A stretch of 64,000 nt of DNA from Streptomyces sp. B21-083 (lineage in GTDB: Bacteria; Actinomycetota; Actinomycetes; Streptomycetales; Streptomycetaceae), in the NCBI RefSeq assembly GCF_036898825.1, contig NZ_JARUND010000002.1:3038001-3102000 (forward strand). Direction: 5' to 3'. Shown one piece after another: positions 8,356 through 16,440 of this stretch. Each line of letters begins with the position of its first letter. The first letter of the stretch is position 1. Below the pieces are notes generated by a model, which was not told the DNA's origin, made no database searches, and saw only the letters and a program-made list of their open reading frames with translations. Position numbers and translations under genes: made by a program.

Positions 8356-10680
8356 GTGACGCCGACCAGTGGACACACCTGGCACCGGAACCCCTTCCCT
8401 CTGATCCCTGTCGTGCGCCTGGGGCCGTCGTCCGACCTGGGGGAGGCGCGGGTCCAGGCCGCCAACTCGGGCAACGCGCACATAGACACCCCGCTGATCA
8501 CGGACATCGAGGCGCTCGTCGACGACTACTTCGCGCCGCCGGCCGCCGGTGGCCGGCGGGGCCGGGCGATCGCCCTGGTGGGTGAGTTCGGCCTCGGCAA
8601 GAGTCACGCCCTGCGCCGGACCTACCAGACCATCCAGACGCGGCACCCCGAGGCGGCGACATGGATCGTGGACGAACCGGCGCAGGACATGGGGCGGCTC
8701 TACCGCGACCGGCTGCGCGGACCCGGCGACACCGAGCAGGGCAAACGGTCCTTCGAGGAGCTGGTGCGGGACTACTACGCGTATGTGACGGCCGGCTGGG
8801 TGGGCACCGATGACGACGACCCGCGCCGCGGCACCCTGGAGGACATCGCGACCGGGCTGCTCCGCCGTGAGCTCGACCCGGACAAGGTCGTCTCCGCGCT
8901 GCGCTACGACCCCGAGGTGATCCACGCCGATCTGCGTGGCAGGCTGAGCGAGGTCACCGAGCACCGCAGGTTCTCCACCGCGCTCGCCCTGCTCCTCGAA
9001 CCGCCGTTCAACCGGATGGTGTGGAACTGGCTGAACGGCGCGGAGCCCGCCGAACCGCTGCGCGAGCGCGGCATCATCGAGGCGATCGTCCCCGCGGGCG
9101 AGCACCCGGACCTCGTCGCCGGCATCGACCGGGTCTTCGAGGCGCTGGCCGTGCAGGGCTTTCTGCACGGCCGGGTCTCACGGCCGTACGTCCTGCTTCT
9201 CGACTCGCTGGAGAAGGTGCTGGACTGGCCGGACCGCGACCGGCGGGCGTTCATGGACGCCTTCGAACGCCTCATCAACATCTATACGAGCCTCGGCGGT
9301 CTGCTGGTGTTCTGCACCTCGCCCGACGGGCTGCGGGCACTGCGCCAGAGCGTGCACGAGCGGGTGGTGCAGCTGTGGCCGACGGGGCTCGACCAGAACC
9401 GTACGAGGGACCTGGTGGCCGGCTATCTGGCCATGGGCGACGAGGCGACCGGCGGAACCCCTGGCGAGGAACCGCCGCCCACCGGACCCTTCGACGACGA
9501 AGCCATGCGCCTGCTCCACGAGTTGACCGAAGGCGTGCCCCGCGAGGTGCTCAAGACCTCCCAGCTCGCCTGGCTCCTCAGCGAGGAACCTCCGCCGGCC
9601 GATGACACGAACAGGGAGCCCGTGGTGCGCCGGGTGCCCGGTGCGACGATGCTCAGGGCGGTCCGGGAGCTGCACGAGCGGGTGTCCTACCAGCGGGTCA
9701 TGGGCGATGTGCACGACGCCCTGAACGTCGGCCAGTGGCGGATCGCCTCCCGTGATCCGGTGCCGGCGAGGCTCGCGCGCTCGGCGGGCGGCCGGGAGGA
9801 GGTCCTGTACTGGCTGTCGCCGGCCCCGAACGCCTACATCGCGGTGGTCTACGCCCGCTCCCTGCTCCTCGCCGACGACGTCGAACGGATCGTCACCCAG
9901 GTGAACGGACTGCGCGGCGCGGTGCGCCCGGGGCGGTTCGAGGCACTGCTGGTGGTCAACGGGCTGGTGTCGCACGCGATGCAGGACCGGCTCGGCCGGT
10001 CGATCGGCTCCCGCCCGCTGGTGTACCGGCAGGGCGGGTTCCCGACGAAGGTGCACGAGGCGCTGCTGCAGCTGGAGCGGCGGCTCGTGGAGGAGGGCCG
10101 GGAGGAGGATCTCGCCGAACTGGGCGAGCGGATGCGCCGGAACCTGGCGCAGCAGACGGCCCATCTGGACGAGATGCGTCGCAACCTGGCCGCGATGACA
10201 CTGGAGGTGCGTCCGGGCGCGACGGGGGTGCCCGGAGGGGCGCCGCAGTCCGTTCGCGCGGCCCCCGAGGCGGAGCCGGCCGAGGAGTTGCCGGGACCGG
10301 TGTGGCGCCGGTTCCGGGACGCGCTGGCGATGCTGGAGTCGGTGACCCGACGGGTGGCCGGCCGGACCATGAACCGGCGTACGGCGGCGAGCGCGGCGGA
10401 GCTGAGCGTGCTGGGCTGCGCGACCCTGGTGCGGGCGCTGACGGAGGACTTCCGGGGCGCTGTCGCGACCTGGGCCCGGGCGGCGACGCCGGGTACGCCG
10501 ACCGAGGTCCAGCTGAGTGAACTGCGCCGGATCTGCCGGGAGTACGAGAGCGCGGTCGAGGTGCTGCCGGTGCATCTGCTGGGCAACGCCGAGCACCAGC
10601 ACCCGCTGACCCCGGCCCGCACGGTGGAGGTGCTGGCGGAGGAGGTGTGGGGGACGCTGAGCGCTCCGGCGGTGCCCTAG
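8356..10680 (+). CDS. Large AAA/STAND-like ATPase, second of a pair
   Basis: About 774 residues, from a GTG start with a GAGGAG site upstream. Walker A is VGEFGLGKSHALRRTY (about residue 75) and Walker B is RPYVLLLDSLEKVLDW (about residue 275), followed by a sensor-like strand GGLLVFCTSPDGLRAL. A helical middle region and an Ala/Arg-rich C-terminal helical domain follow, with DEMRRNLAAMTLEVR likely coiled. The arrangement (N-terminal ATPase, long helical C-terminus) is typical of STAND-type and phage-defence ATPases, though I cannot name a family. It is the last gene of the plus-strand operon and ends 10 bp from the convergent unknown gene. Confidence 0.65.
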   Translation: MTPTSGHTWHRNPFPLIPVVRLGPSSDLGEARVQAANSGNAHIDTPLITDIEALVDDYFAPPAAGGRRGRAIALVGEFGLGKSHALRRTYQTIQTRHPEAATWIVDEPAQDMGRLYRDRLRGPGDTEQGKRSFEELVRDYYAYVTAGWVGTDDDDPRRGTLEDIATGLLRRELDPDKVVSALRYDPEVIHADLRGRLSEVTEHRRFSTALALLLEPPFNRMVWNWLNGAEPAEPLRERGIIEAIVPAGEHPDLVAGIDRVFEALAVQGFLHGRVSRPYVLLLDSLEKVLDWPDRDRRAFMDAFERLINIYTSLGGLLVFCTSPDGLRALRQSVHERVVQLWPTGLDQNRTRDLVAGYLAMGDEATGGTPGEEPPPTGPFDDEAMRLLHELTEGVPREVLKTSQLAWLLSEEPPPADDTNREPVVRRVPGATMLRAVRELHERVSYQRVMGDVHDALNVGQWRIASRDPVPARLARSAGGREEVLYWLSPAPNAYIAVVYARSLLLADDVERIVTQVNGLRGAVRPGRFEALLVVNGLVSHAMQDRLGRSIGSRPLVYRQGGFPTKVHEALLQLERRLVEEGREEDLAELGERMRRNLAQQTAHLDEMRRNLAAMTLEVRPGATGVPGGAPQSVRAAPEAEPAEELPGPVWRRFRDALAMLESVTRRVAGRTMNRRTAASAAELSVLGCATLVRALTEDFRGAVATWARAATPGTPTEVQLSELRRICREYESAVEVLPVHLLGNAEHQHPLTPARTVEVLAEEVWGTLSAPAVP

Positions 10681-10689
10681 TACGGCTGG

Positions 10690-11703
10690 TCAGCGGGGCG
10701 GGGGTACGGTCACGCCGCCCGTGGTCCGGGCGAGGCCCGCGAGCCGCCGTTCCGCGTTGCCCACCTGCCGCTGGTCGAGGGTGACGCCGAGGAGGAAGGC
10801 GCGGGGCGAGGTCCAGTGGACGTACACCGCACCCTCCTGGACGTCGAGGACGAGCCGTTCGACGGAGGCGCCGCTGCCCGGGGGCGGGGCGATCAGGTCG
10901 AGCGCGTCCTTGAGGCGGATCAGATGACCGCGCAGGCTGCGCGAGAGGTCGCGGTAGGCGGTCCGCCGGGTGCGCACGCTGACGTCCATGAAGCGCGGCC
11001 CGAGTTCCTGGCTGTCGAAGACGTCACCGACACAGACCAGGGTCCAGTCCCGGTAGTAGCCCGCGTACTGGAGGTCCGTGGTGTTCACATGGCCGCGCCA
11101 CAGATCGCGCAGCCGCTGCTCGTACACGGTGTCGGGGGCGGCGGCCGTACCGAAGTCGACGTGGGGGCCCGCGGTTGCCTCGCCGCTCTGGAGATGGGAC
11201 TTCGCCTGCACGTCACCGCCGAGCAACTCGTCGGGCAGCCCGTGCACTTCGGTACGGATACGGGCGACGAGCCCGTTCATCGCCTCGTCCATGTCGGACA
11301 CGCCGTCGGGTACGTCCGTCACCGCCGCCAGGAACTCGTCGGGGCGGGCCCGGCCGCCCCACAGACCGGCGCGGGTGCCGGCGAGGACAGTGCGCATCAG
11401 CTCGCCGGTCTTCAGCGGGCGCAGGACGGCGCCCAGATCCTGGGTGCAGAGCAGCAGCCTGGAGCCGGGCAGCGACTCGTTCTGCGCGTCGTCACCGATC
11501 TCCGTGATCAGGCTGGAGAGCGGGGCGCGGTCCGCTCTCAGGACGGCGAAGTCGAGGATGCCGTTGCTGTAGTGCGCAAGGGAGCGGATCGCGGGCGTCC
11601 GCGCGACGGTCTCCTCGCACAGCGCGGTTATCAGGCCGTGGCGCTTGGAAGTCCAGTGGGACTCCTTCAGCGTGATGCTCCGAAGCGGTACGGGGGCTGC
11701 CAC
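10690..11703 (-). CDS. Conserved-looking protein of unknown function
   Basis: A 337-residue soluble protein without signal peptide or membrane segment. It is mixed alpha/beta in composition (LITALCEETVARTPAIRSLA, YRDWTLVCVGDVFDSQELGP, LVLDVQEGAVYVHWTSPRAF). I recognise no catalytic motif. It lies on the same strand as, and downstream of, the large STAND/TPR gene, separated by a 355-bp tandem-repeat spacer, and converges within 10 bp on the two-ATPase operon. Co-occurrence with these NTPases suggests it belongs to the same island, but its job is unknown. Confidence 0.6.
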   Translation of the reverse strand: MAAPVPLRSITLKESHWTSKRHGLITALCEETVARTPAIRSLAHYSNGILDFAVLRADRAPLSSLITEIGDDAQNESLPGSRLLLCTQDLGAVLRPLKTGELMRTVLAGTRAGLWGGRARPDEFLAAVTDVPDGVSDMDEAMNGLVARIRTEVHGLPDELLGGDVQAKSHLQSGEATAGPHVDFGTAAAPDTVYEQRLRDLWRGHVNTTDLQYAGYYRDWTLVCVGDVFDSQELGPRFMDVSVRTRRTAYRDLSRSLRGHLIRLKDALDLIAPPPGSGASVERLVLDVQEGAVYVHWTSPRAFLLGVTLDQRQVGNAERRLAGLARTTGGVTVPPPR

Positions 11704-11719
11704 GGGGGCTCACCTTTCA

Positions 11720-12020
11720 CTGGTCGGTGCGCGGTGCCGGCCGGCGGCTTGCTGGTCGGGGCTCGCGGATCGGTGCCTTGCCGGCCGGCGGCTTGCTGGT
11801 CGGTGACGTGCGGATCGGTGCCTTGCCGGCCGGCGGCTTGCTGGTCGGGGCTCGCGGATCGGTGCCTTGCCGGCTGGCGGCTTGCGGGTCGGTGACGTGC
11901 GGATCGGTGCCTTGCCGGCCGGCGGCTTGCGGTCGGGGGCTCGCAGGGCGGCGCCTTACGGTCGGCGGTTCGCTGGTCGATGACCAGCTGGTCGGGGGCT
12001 CGCGGATCGAGGGCTTGTTG
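11720..12020. repeat. Alternating 44/45-bp tandem repeat array
   Basis: Clear copies of a unit beginning GCGGATCGGTGCCTTGCC start at 11765, 11810, 11854 and 11899, with degenerate copies before and after. The spacing alternates 45, 44, 45, because the unit ends alternately in a GGGCTC or a GTGACGT variant. The true period is therefore about 89 bp. The array fills the gap between two minus-strand genes. Frames through it are open in several phases, as expected of a GC-rich repeat, and none has a start or coding character. There are no CRISPR-like unique spacers. Confidence 0.8.
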
Positions 12021-12058
12021 GTCGGTGGCCGGGGGGTGCCCGGGTGGGCGGGGGCCGG

Positions 12059-15000
12059 TCATACGTCGGGGAGTTCCAGGTCGATGTCGTAGCCCGAGGG
12101 TGGGGCGGGGCGGGTGGGGTCGATGCCTGTGAGGTGGTCCAGGTGGGCGGTGACCCGGCGGCCGCCGACGCGGTGGGCGATGCCCAGGTCGCCGAGGCGG
12201 CCCAGGGCGGTGCGGGCGAGTTCGACGGCCTCCTCGTCGCGGCCCGCCGCAGCGAGCGTGGCGGCAAGGGAGTTCTCCGCGACGGCGACCCAGGGATGGG
12301 CCCGGCCCAGCTTGTGGGTGAGGAGGTTGAGCGCGCCCAGGCCTACTTCCTCGGCCAGCCGCAGCTCGCCGGTGGCCCGCAGATAGACGCCGTGGCGCAC
12401 CTGGGCGACGCCCGTGTAGGGGTGCCCCGGCCCGAACCAGTGGGCGAGGCTGTCCACGCACTGCCGGGCCTGCTGTTCGGCCTCCTCCACCTTGCCGAGG
12501 GCGTGCAGGTCGGCGGCGTAGCTGAACCGGCAGCGGACGGTGTCGAAGCGGTCGGGGCCGAACCGGTCGACGTACAGGCCGAGGGCCCGCAGGTCGCGCT
12601 CGTGGGCGAGTTCGTAGCTGTAGAGGGGGTCCTTGAAGGCGGGGAAGCCGTCGGCGAGTCGGCGTTCGCTGACCGCGAGGCCGACCTCGGTACGGAGCCG
12701 GACGAGGTCCCAGCTGTCGCCGTGCCGGCGCAGTTTCTGGCGCAGCAGGTCACGCGCCTCGCCGTCGCGTCCGGCGGCGCGGTACAGGTAGGCGAGCAGT
12801 TCGGCGGCGTTCCAGGCGACGGGGTCGTCCGCGCCGCCGACGGCCTGGCGGTAGCGGAAGCGGTCCTGGATCGCGGTCAGGGCGGGGGCGACCCGGCCGG
12901 TGAGCGCCTCGGTGAGGGCGAGGTTGTGCTCGGCCTGGATGGTGGCCGGGTGCTGCGGGCCGAGCAGCAGGGTGAGACCCGCGAGGACGGGCCGCAGTTG
13001 CAGCAGGGCGTCGTCGAAGCGGCCCAGCGCGCGCAGGGTGGCGGCGTAGGAGTCGGCGGAGAGCAGGGTGCGCGGGTGGGTGATGCCGAGGAGCCGGCGG
13101 TGGCCGCGCAGGGCGTCCTGAGCGATCTGCCGGGAGAGGTCGTAGTCGCCGCGCAACCGGTGGGCGCGGGCGACGAAGTTGAGCAGCCGCAGATACTCGG
13201 GTGACTGTTCGTCATTGTCACCTCTGTCACCTCTGTCACCTCTTTCACCCCTTTCATCCCTCTCGTCGCCGTTCTCGCTGTCGTCGCTGTCATCGACTCG
13301 CCACTGCTCACGGGCCCGCCCGGCGATGTCGAGGAGGCGGTCGAGGTCGGCGGCCTCGGCACGCTGGCTGAGGGCGCCCAGGTGGCGCAGCAGCGAGCGG
13401 CGCACCCGTGGCCGGGGGTCCTCCCACAGGCGCAGCGAGAACACCTCACGGGCCCAGTCGGGGGGCAGGTCCGATCCCTGCGAGGCGTGTTCGGACAGGA
13501 CGCTGCGCAGTACGGACTCGATGTGCGCGCGTTCGGCGGGGTCCATGCCTGCCCGGATCAGGTCGCGCAGCCCGTGGTGCTGGACGAGCGGCTGCCGGGT
13601 GCGGTCGAAGTCGACGTCCAGCAGGCCCACTTGGGCCAGGGCCCACAGGGCGACGCTCACCATGTGCTCGTCGGGCAGCAGGACCTCGGTGCCGGCGGGT
13701 GCGGGCGTCGACGACTCGTCGTCACGGGCGAGTTCGGACAGGATGCGGCGCGAGCGCAGCAGCTCCAGGCCCATGCCCCGCCCGGTGAGCAGGGAGGCGG
13801 CGCCCAACAGCCAGCCTACGGCGTCGCGTTCGGGGCTCTCGGCGCCCCAGGCGAGGGCGCCCGGGGTGGTCGTCACGACCCGCCGGGCGACCCGCACCAT
13901 CACCGCGACGGGCGACACCGCGTCGGTGGTGCGCAGCAGTTCGGTCTTGCCGGCGCGGTACTCGGCGAGGAGGTCACCGACGGCGGCGCGGACCGCGGCA
14001 TCCTGGTTCATGTGGTCGTCGCGGCGGTGCGCGGCGGTCCGCTCGGCGAGACAGTGGGCGGCGAGGTGCAGGGCCTGCGGGACCGAGTCGACGACGCTGC
14101 CGATCTGCCGGGCCTGCCGCTCGCTGATCTCCGGCACCTTCTCGGCGAGCAGCACGCGGCTCTCCTCGGTGTCCATCGGGGTGATGGCCAGGGGCCTCAG
14201 ATGCGGCGGCCGTACGTCCTCGGCGGGGTCGCTCCCGGCCGGTGCGGTCCGGCTGGTGATGAGGACGTGCCCGCGCTCGTGCGGCACGGGCAGCAGGCCG
14301 TGCAGTTCGGCGGGGTCGGTGACACCGTCGTAGACGATGAGCCAGTTGTCCGCCTCGGCGTCGGTGCGGGAGAGCCGGGACAGCAGCCGGGAGATGGCGT
14401 CCCCGTCGGTGCCGACCCGGTCCTCGGGCGCGCCCAGGCGCCCGGCGAGCCGGCCGAGGCCGCGCTCGACGCGGGTGCGCTCCCAGGCGCGCACCCACCA
14501 CACCACGTCGTACGAGGCTCCGACCCGGTGGCACAGTTCGTACGCGGTGTCGCTCTTGCCCCAGCCGCTGGGGCCGTGCAGCACCAGGCACGCGCCGTCG
14601 CGGGCGGCGCCGCGCAGCTCCTCGTGAAGCGTGCCGAGCAGAGCGGCCCGGTCCACGAAGGCGTTGTTGCGCGCCCCCACGTTGGTGGTCTCCGGCAGCC
14701 GAGGGAACCCGGCGCCGTCGCCGCTGTCGCCGGGTTCGGCCGCGCCGAGGCCGAGACCGGTGTACAGCAGCCGCAGAGCCTCGTCCTCGGTGGTGTCGCG
14801 CAGGTCGATCAGCTCGTGGTGGGCGGCCTCGGTGTGCGGGAACGGCTCGTCGACGAGGAGGATGCGGACGTCGGTGTGGGAGAGGGCGCCGATCTGTTCG
14901 AGGAGCGTGTCGTCGGCGTCGTCGGGCGACAGGAAGAGCAACGCGGCGCCGGGGTCGGGGCGTTCACCGGCGTAGGTGTCGCCGCGGCGCAGCTCCGTGC

Positions 15001-15793
15001 GCACTCCCTTGACTGCGAGCCGGTCGCGCAGCCACGCGGCCCACAGTGCGTGCCGGGCCGAGTGGACGACGGTGACGTCGGTGAGCCGGGTGGCGCGGCG
15101 GGCGCGCAGCCAGTCGGCGAGCTGCTCGTAGTAGGGGCGCAGTCCGCTGACCGTGCCGGCGTCCTCCGCGTCGACGGCGAGGCTGCGGCTGTCCTGGTAG
15201 AGCGGGTTGTACGGGATTTCGAGGAAGGGGACGTCGGTCCTGCCGAGCGCGGCGGCGACCGGGGCGAACTTCCGGCGCACCCGCTCGCGGGAGTCGCGCA
15301 GCCGGTCGTGGACGCCGATGTCGCTCTTGAGACCGAGGGTGAGCAGCCGCACGGGCCGGCCGCCCCGGCGGACGATCAGGTCCTCGGCGAGCGCGGCGGC
15401 CCCGTCGATGGACCAGGCGGTCATCGCGAAACAGACGACGAGTGTGTCGGCGTCCGCGGCGAAGCGCACCGGTTCCGTCTCCTCGGAGGCGTCCGGTACG
15501 GGGGCCTCGACGAGGAGATGGTCGTACGCGGCGGCGACGGGGTCCTCGGCGAGTGCGGCCAGGGCGGGGCCGCCGGGGGTGGTCACGGCGTGCACGTGGC
15601 CGGGTTCGGGGCGGGGGAAGGGCGCGCCGGCGTCGGGTTCGCCGGAGCGGCCGTCGACGAGGAGGACGCTGCGGTTGGTGTCGGCGAGGATGTCGGCGAC
15701 GTTGCGCAGGGTCGTGCTCAGGCCGAGGTTCTCGGAGGTGGCGAGGAAGACCGCGAACGGCCCTGGCCGGTCAGGGGTGTTGGCGTCTGGCAT
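12059..15793 (-). CDS. fxsT: FxSxx-COOH system STAND/tetratricopeptide-repeat protein (FxsT-like)
   Basis: A 1244-residue multidomain protein. Residues 1-230 resemble a MinD/ParA-like NTPase (RSVLLVDGRSGEPDAGAP as the second strand) but the Walker A site is degenerate (FLATSENLGLSTTLRN). Residues about 238-350 look TIR-like (LTDVTVVHSARHALWAAWLR). Residues about 380-700 form an NB-ARC-type NTPase with P-loop GPSGWGKS at 407-414. The C-terminal 400 residues are helical TPR repeats (LGITHPRTLLSADSYAATLR, LLGPQHPATIQAEHNLAL). This layout matches the NCBI family called FxSxx-COOH system tetratricopeptide repeat protein. The start at 15793 is preceded by GGAGAAG; a start at 15847 is possible. It lies next to the precursor gene and would be the sensor or effector arm. 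Confidence 0.8.
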   Translation of the reverse strand: MPDANTPDRPGPFAVFLATSENLGLSTTLRNVADILADTNRSVLLVDGRSGEPDAGAPFPRPEPGHVHAVTTPGGPALAALAEDPVAAAYDHLLVEAPVPDASEETEPVRFAADADTLVVCFAMTAWSIDGAAALAEDLIVRRGGRPVRLLTLGLKSDIGVHDRLRDSRERVRRKFAPVAAALGRTDVPFLEIPYNPLYQDSRSLAVDAEDAGTVSGLRPYYEQLADWLRARRATRLTDVTVVHSARHALWAAWLRDRLAVKGVRTELRRGDTYAGERPDPGAALLFLSPDDADDTLLEQIGALSHTDVRILLVDEPFPHTEAAHHELIDLRDTTEDEALRLLYTGLGLGAAEPGDSGDGAGFPRLPETTNVGARNNAFVDRAALLGTLHEELRGAARDGACLVLHGPSGWGKSDTAYELCHRVGASYDVVWWVRAWERTRVERGLGRLAGRLGAPEDRVGTDGDAISRLLSRLSRTDAEADNWLIVYDGVTDPAELHGLLPVPHERGHVLITSRTAPAGSDPAEDVRPPHLRPLAITPMDTEESRVLLAEKVPEISERQARQIGSVVDSVPQALHLAAHCLAERTAAHRRDDHMNQDAAVRAAVGDLLAEYRAGKTELLRTTDAVSPVAVMVRVARRVVTTTPGALAWGAESPERDAVGWLLGAASLLTGRGMGLELLRSRRILSELARDDESSTPAPAGTEVLLPDEHMVSVALWALAQVGLLDVDFDRTRQPLVQHHGLRDLIRAGMDPAERAHIESVLRSVLSEHASQGSDLPPDWAREVFSLRLWEDPRPRVRRSLLRHLGALSQRAEAADLDRLLDIAGRAREQWRVDDSDDSENGDERDERGERGDRGDRGDNDEQSPEYLRLLNFVARAHRLRGDYDLSRQIAQDALRGHRRLLGITHPRTLLSADSYAATLRALGRFDDALLQLRPVLAGLTLLLGPQHPATIQAEHNLALTEALTGRVAPALTAIQDRFRYRQAVGGADDPVAWNAAELLAYLYRAAGRDGEARDLLRQKLRRHGDSWDLVRLRTEVGLAVSERRLADGFPAFKDPLYSYELAHERDLRALGLYVDRFGPDRFDTVRCRFSYAADLHALGKVEEAEQQARQCVDSLAHWFGPGHPYTGVAQVRHGVYLRATGELRLAEEVGLGALNLLTHKLGRAHPWVAVAENSLAATLAAAGRDEEAVELARTALGRLGDLGIAHRVGGRRVTAHLDHLTGIDPTRPAPPSGYDIDLELPDV

Positions 15794-15928
15794 GGCTTCT
15801 CCGCTCGGCACGTCTCCGCTCGGCGCGGCGGTGAACAAGGGGGACAAAAAGGGCAGCCGAGGAGCGCCAGTATAGGACGCGGCGCACCTGGCGCACGGCG
15901 TCCGGAACGCTCCCGCGTGCCCCGTGTC

Positions 15929-16153
15929 TCATACGCTCTCGCTGTGCCCGGTGACGAAGGGATTGCCCTCGGCGCAGCTGTCGTACACCTGGCGCAGGAG
16001 CGCGCCGAGCACCGAGTCGGGCAGGGCCCCGATGTCCTCGGGCGACAGGGCCACGAGGTCGAGAACGACCGACTCGACCTCGGGGTCCGAGCCGACGCCC
16101 GCTCCCGCTCCTGTACCCGCCCCGGCGGGGGCGGTGCCGTCGGCGACTGCCAT
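15929..16153 (-). CDS. fxsA: Cyclophane RiPP precursor of the FxSxx-COOH (FxsA) type, variant C-terminus
   Basis: A 74-residue peptide. The Ala/Gly-rich N-terminus is followed by the leader region typical of FxsA-like precursors (VVLDLVALSPEDIGALPDS, then VLGALLRQV). The C-terminus is NPFVTGHSESV. Known family members end in F-x-S-x-x; here the Phe is nine residues from the end and followed by V-T, so the canonical tail is absent. Assignment rests on the leader and on the adjacent FxsB maturase. The ATG at 16153 has GGAG 8 nt upstream; a GTG at 16162 is the alternative. It is divergent from fxsB. Confidence 0.65.
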   Translation of the reverse strand: MAVADGTAPAGAGTGAGAGVGSDPEVESVVLDLVALSPEDIGALPDSVLGALLRQVYDSCAEGNPFVTGHSESV

Positions 16154-16294
16154 GCGGGTCACTCCATGGGGTGTCGGAGGAACGCGGAGAGGCTCTCCAG
16201 CGTAGCGCCGCCAACTGCCCTTACGGCAGAAGCCGGAGCTGGTGAGCGTCGCTCAACTTCCGCGCAGTCGACCTTCGTTGGCTCATTCGTGATG

Positions 16295-16324
16295 TTGACG
16301 CTGAAGTTGACCCGCCCGAATACT
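16295..16324 (+). promoter_or_regulatory. Possible sigma70-type promoter of the maturase operon
   Basis: TTGACG at 16295-16300 is followed after 17-18 bp by GAATAC/AATACT (16318-16324). This would start transcription about 110 nt before the fxsB ATG. It lies in the 287-bp divergent gap between precursor and maturase. The -10 match is partial. Confidence 0.35.
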
Positions 16325-16440
16325 GGTCGCACGTCGAACAGAGTGCGCCGCCGGCAACGCCCGGACGGGCGGCACGACAGGCACCGGACAGGCACCGGAC
16401 AGGCCCTGGGTCCGCGGCGTACGCCTTCGGGGGGAAGCGG

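Noticed and set aside
11720..12020. CRISPR array
   Set aside because: Repeats are directly adjacent with no unique spacers and an 89-bp higher-order period; no cas gene is nearby.
12966..15793. Catalytically active NADase TIR domain in the STAND/TPR protein
   Set aside because: The TIR-like region (about residues 238-350) shows the fold pattern, but I could not locate a convincing catalytic Glu, so enzymatic activity is not claimed.
15929..16162. Frameshift hiding a canonical FxSxx tail in the precursor
   Set aside because: Reading the two other frames past NPFVTG gives no F-x-S-x-x before a stop, so the variant tail is taken as real.
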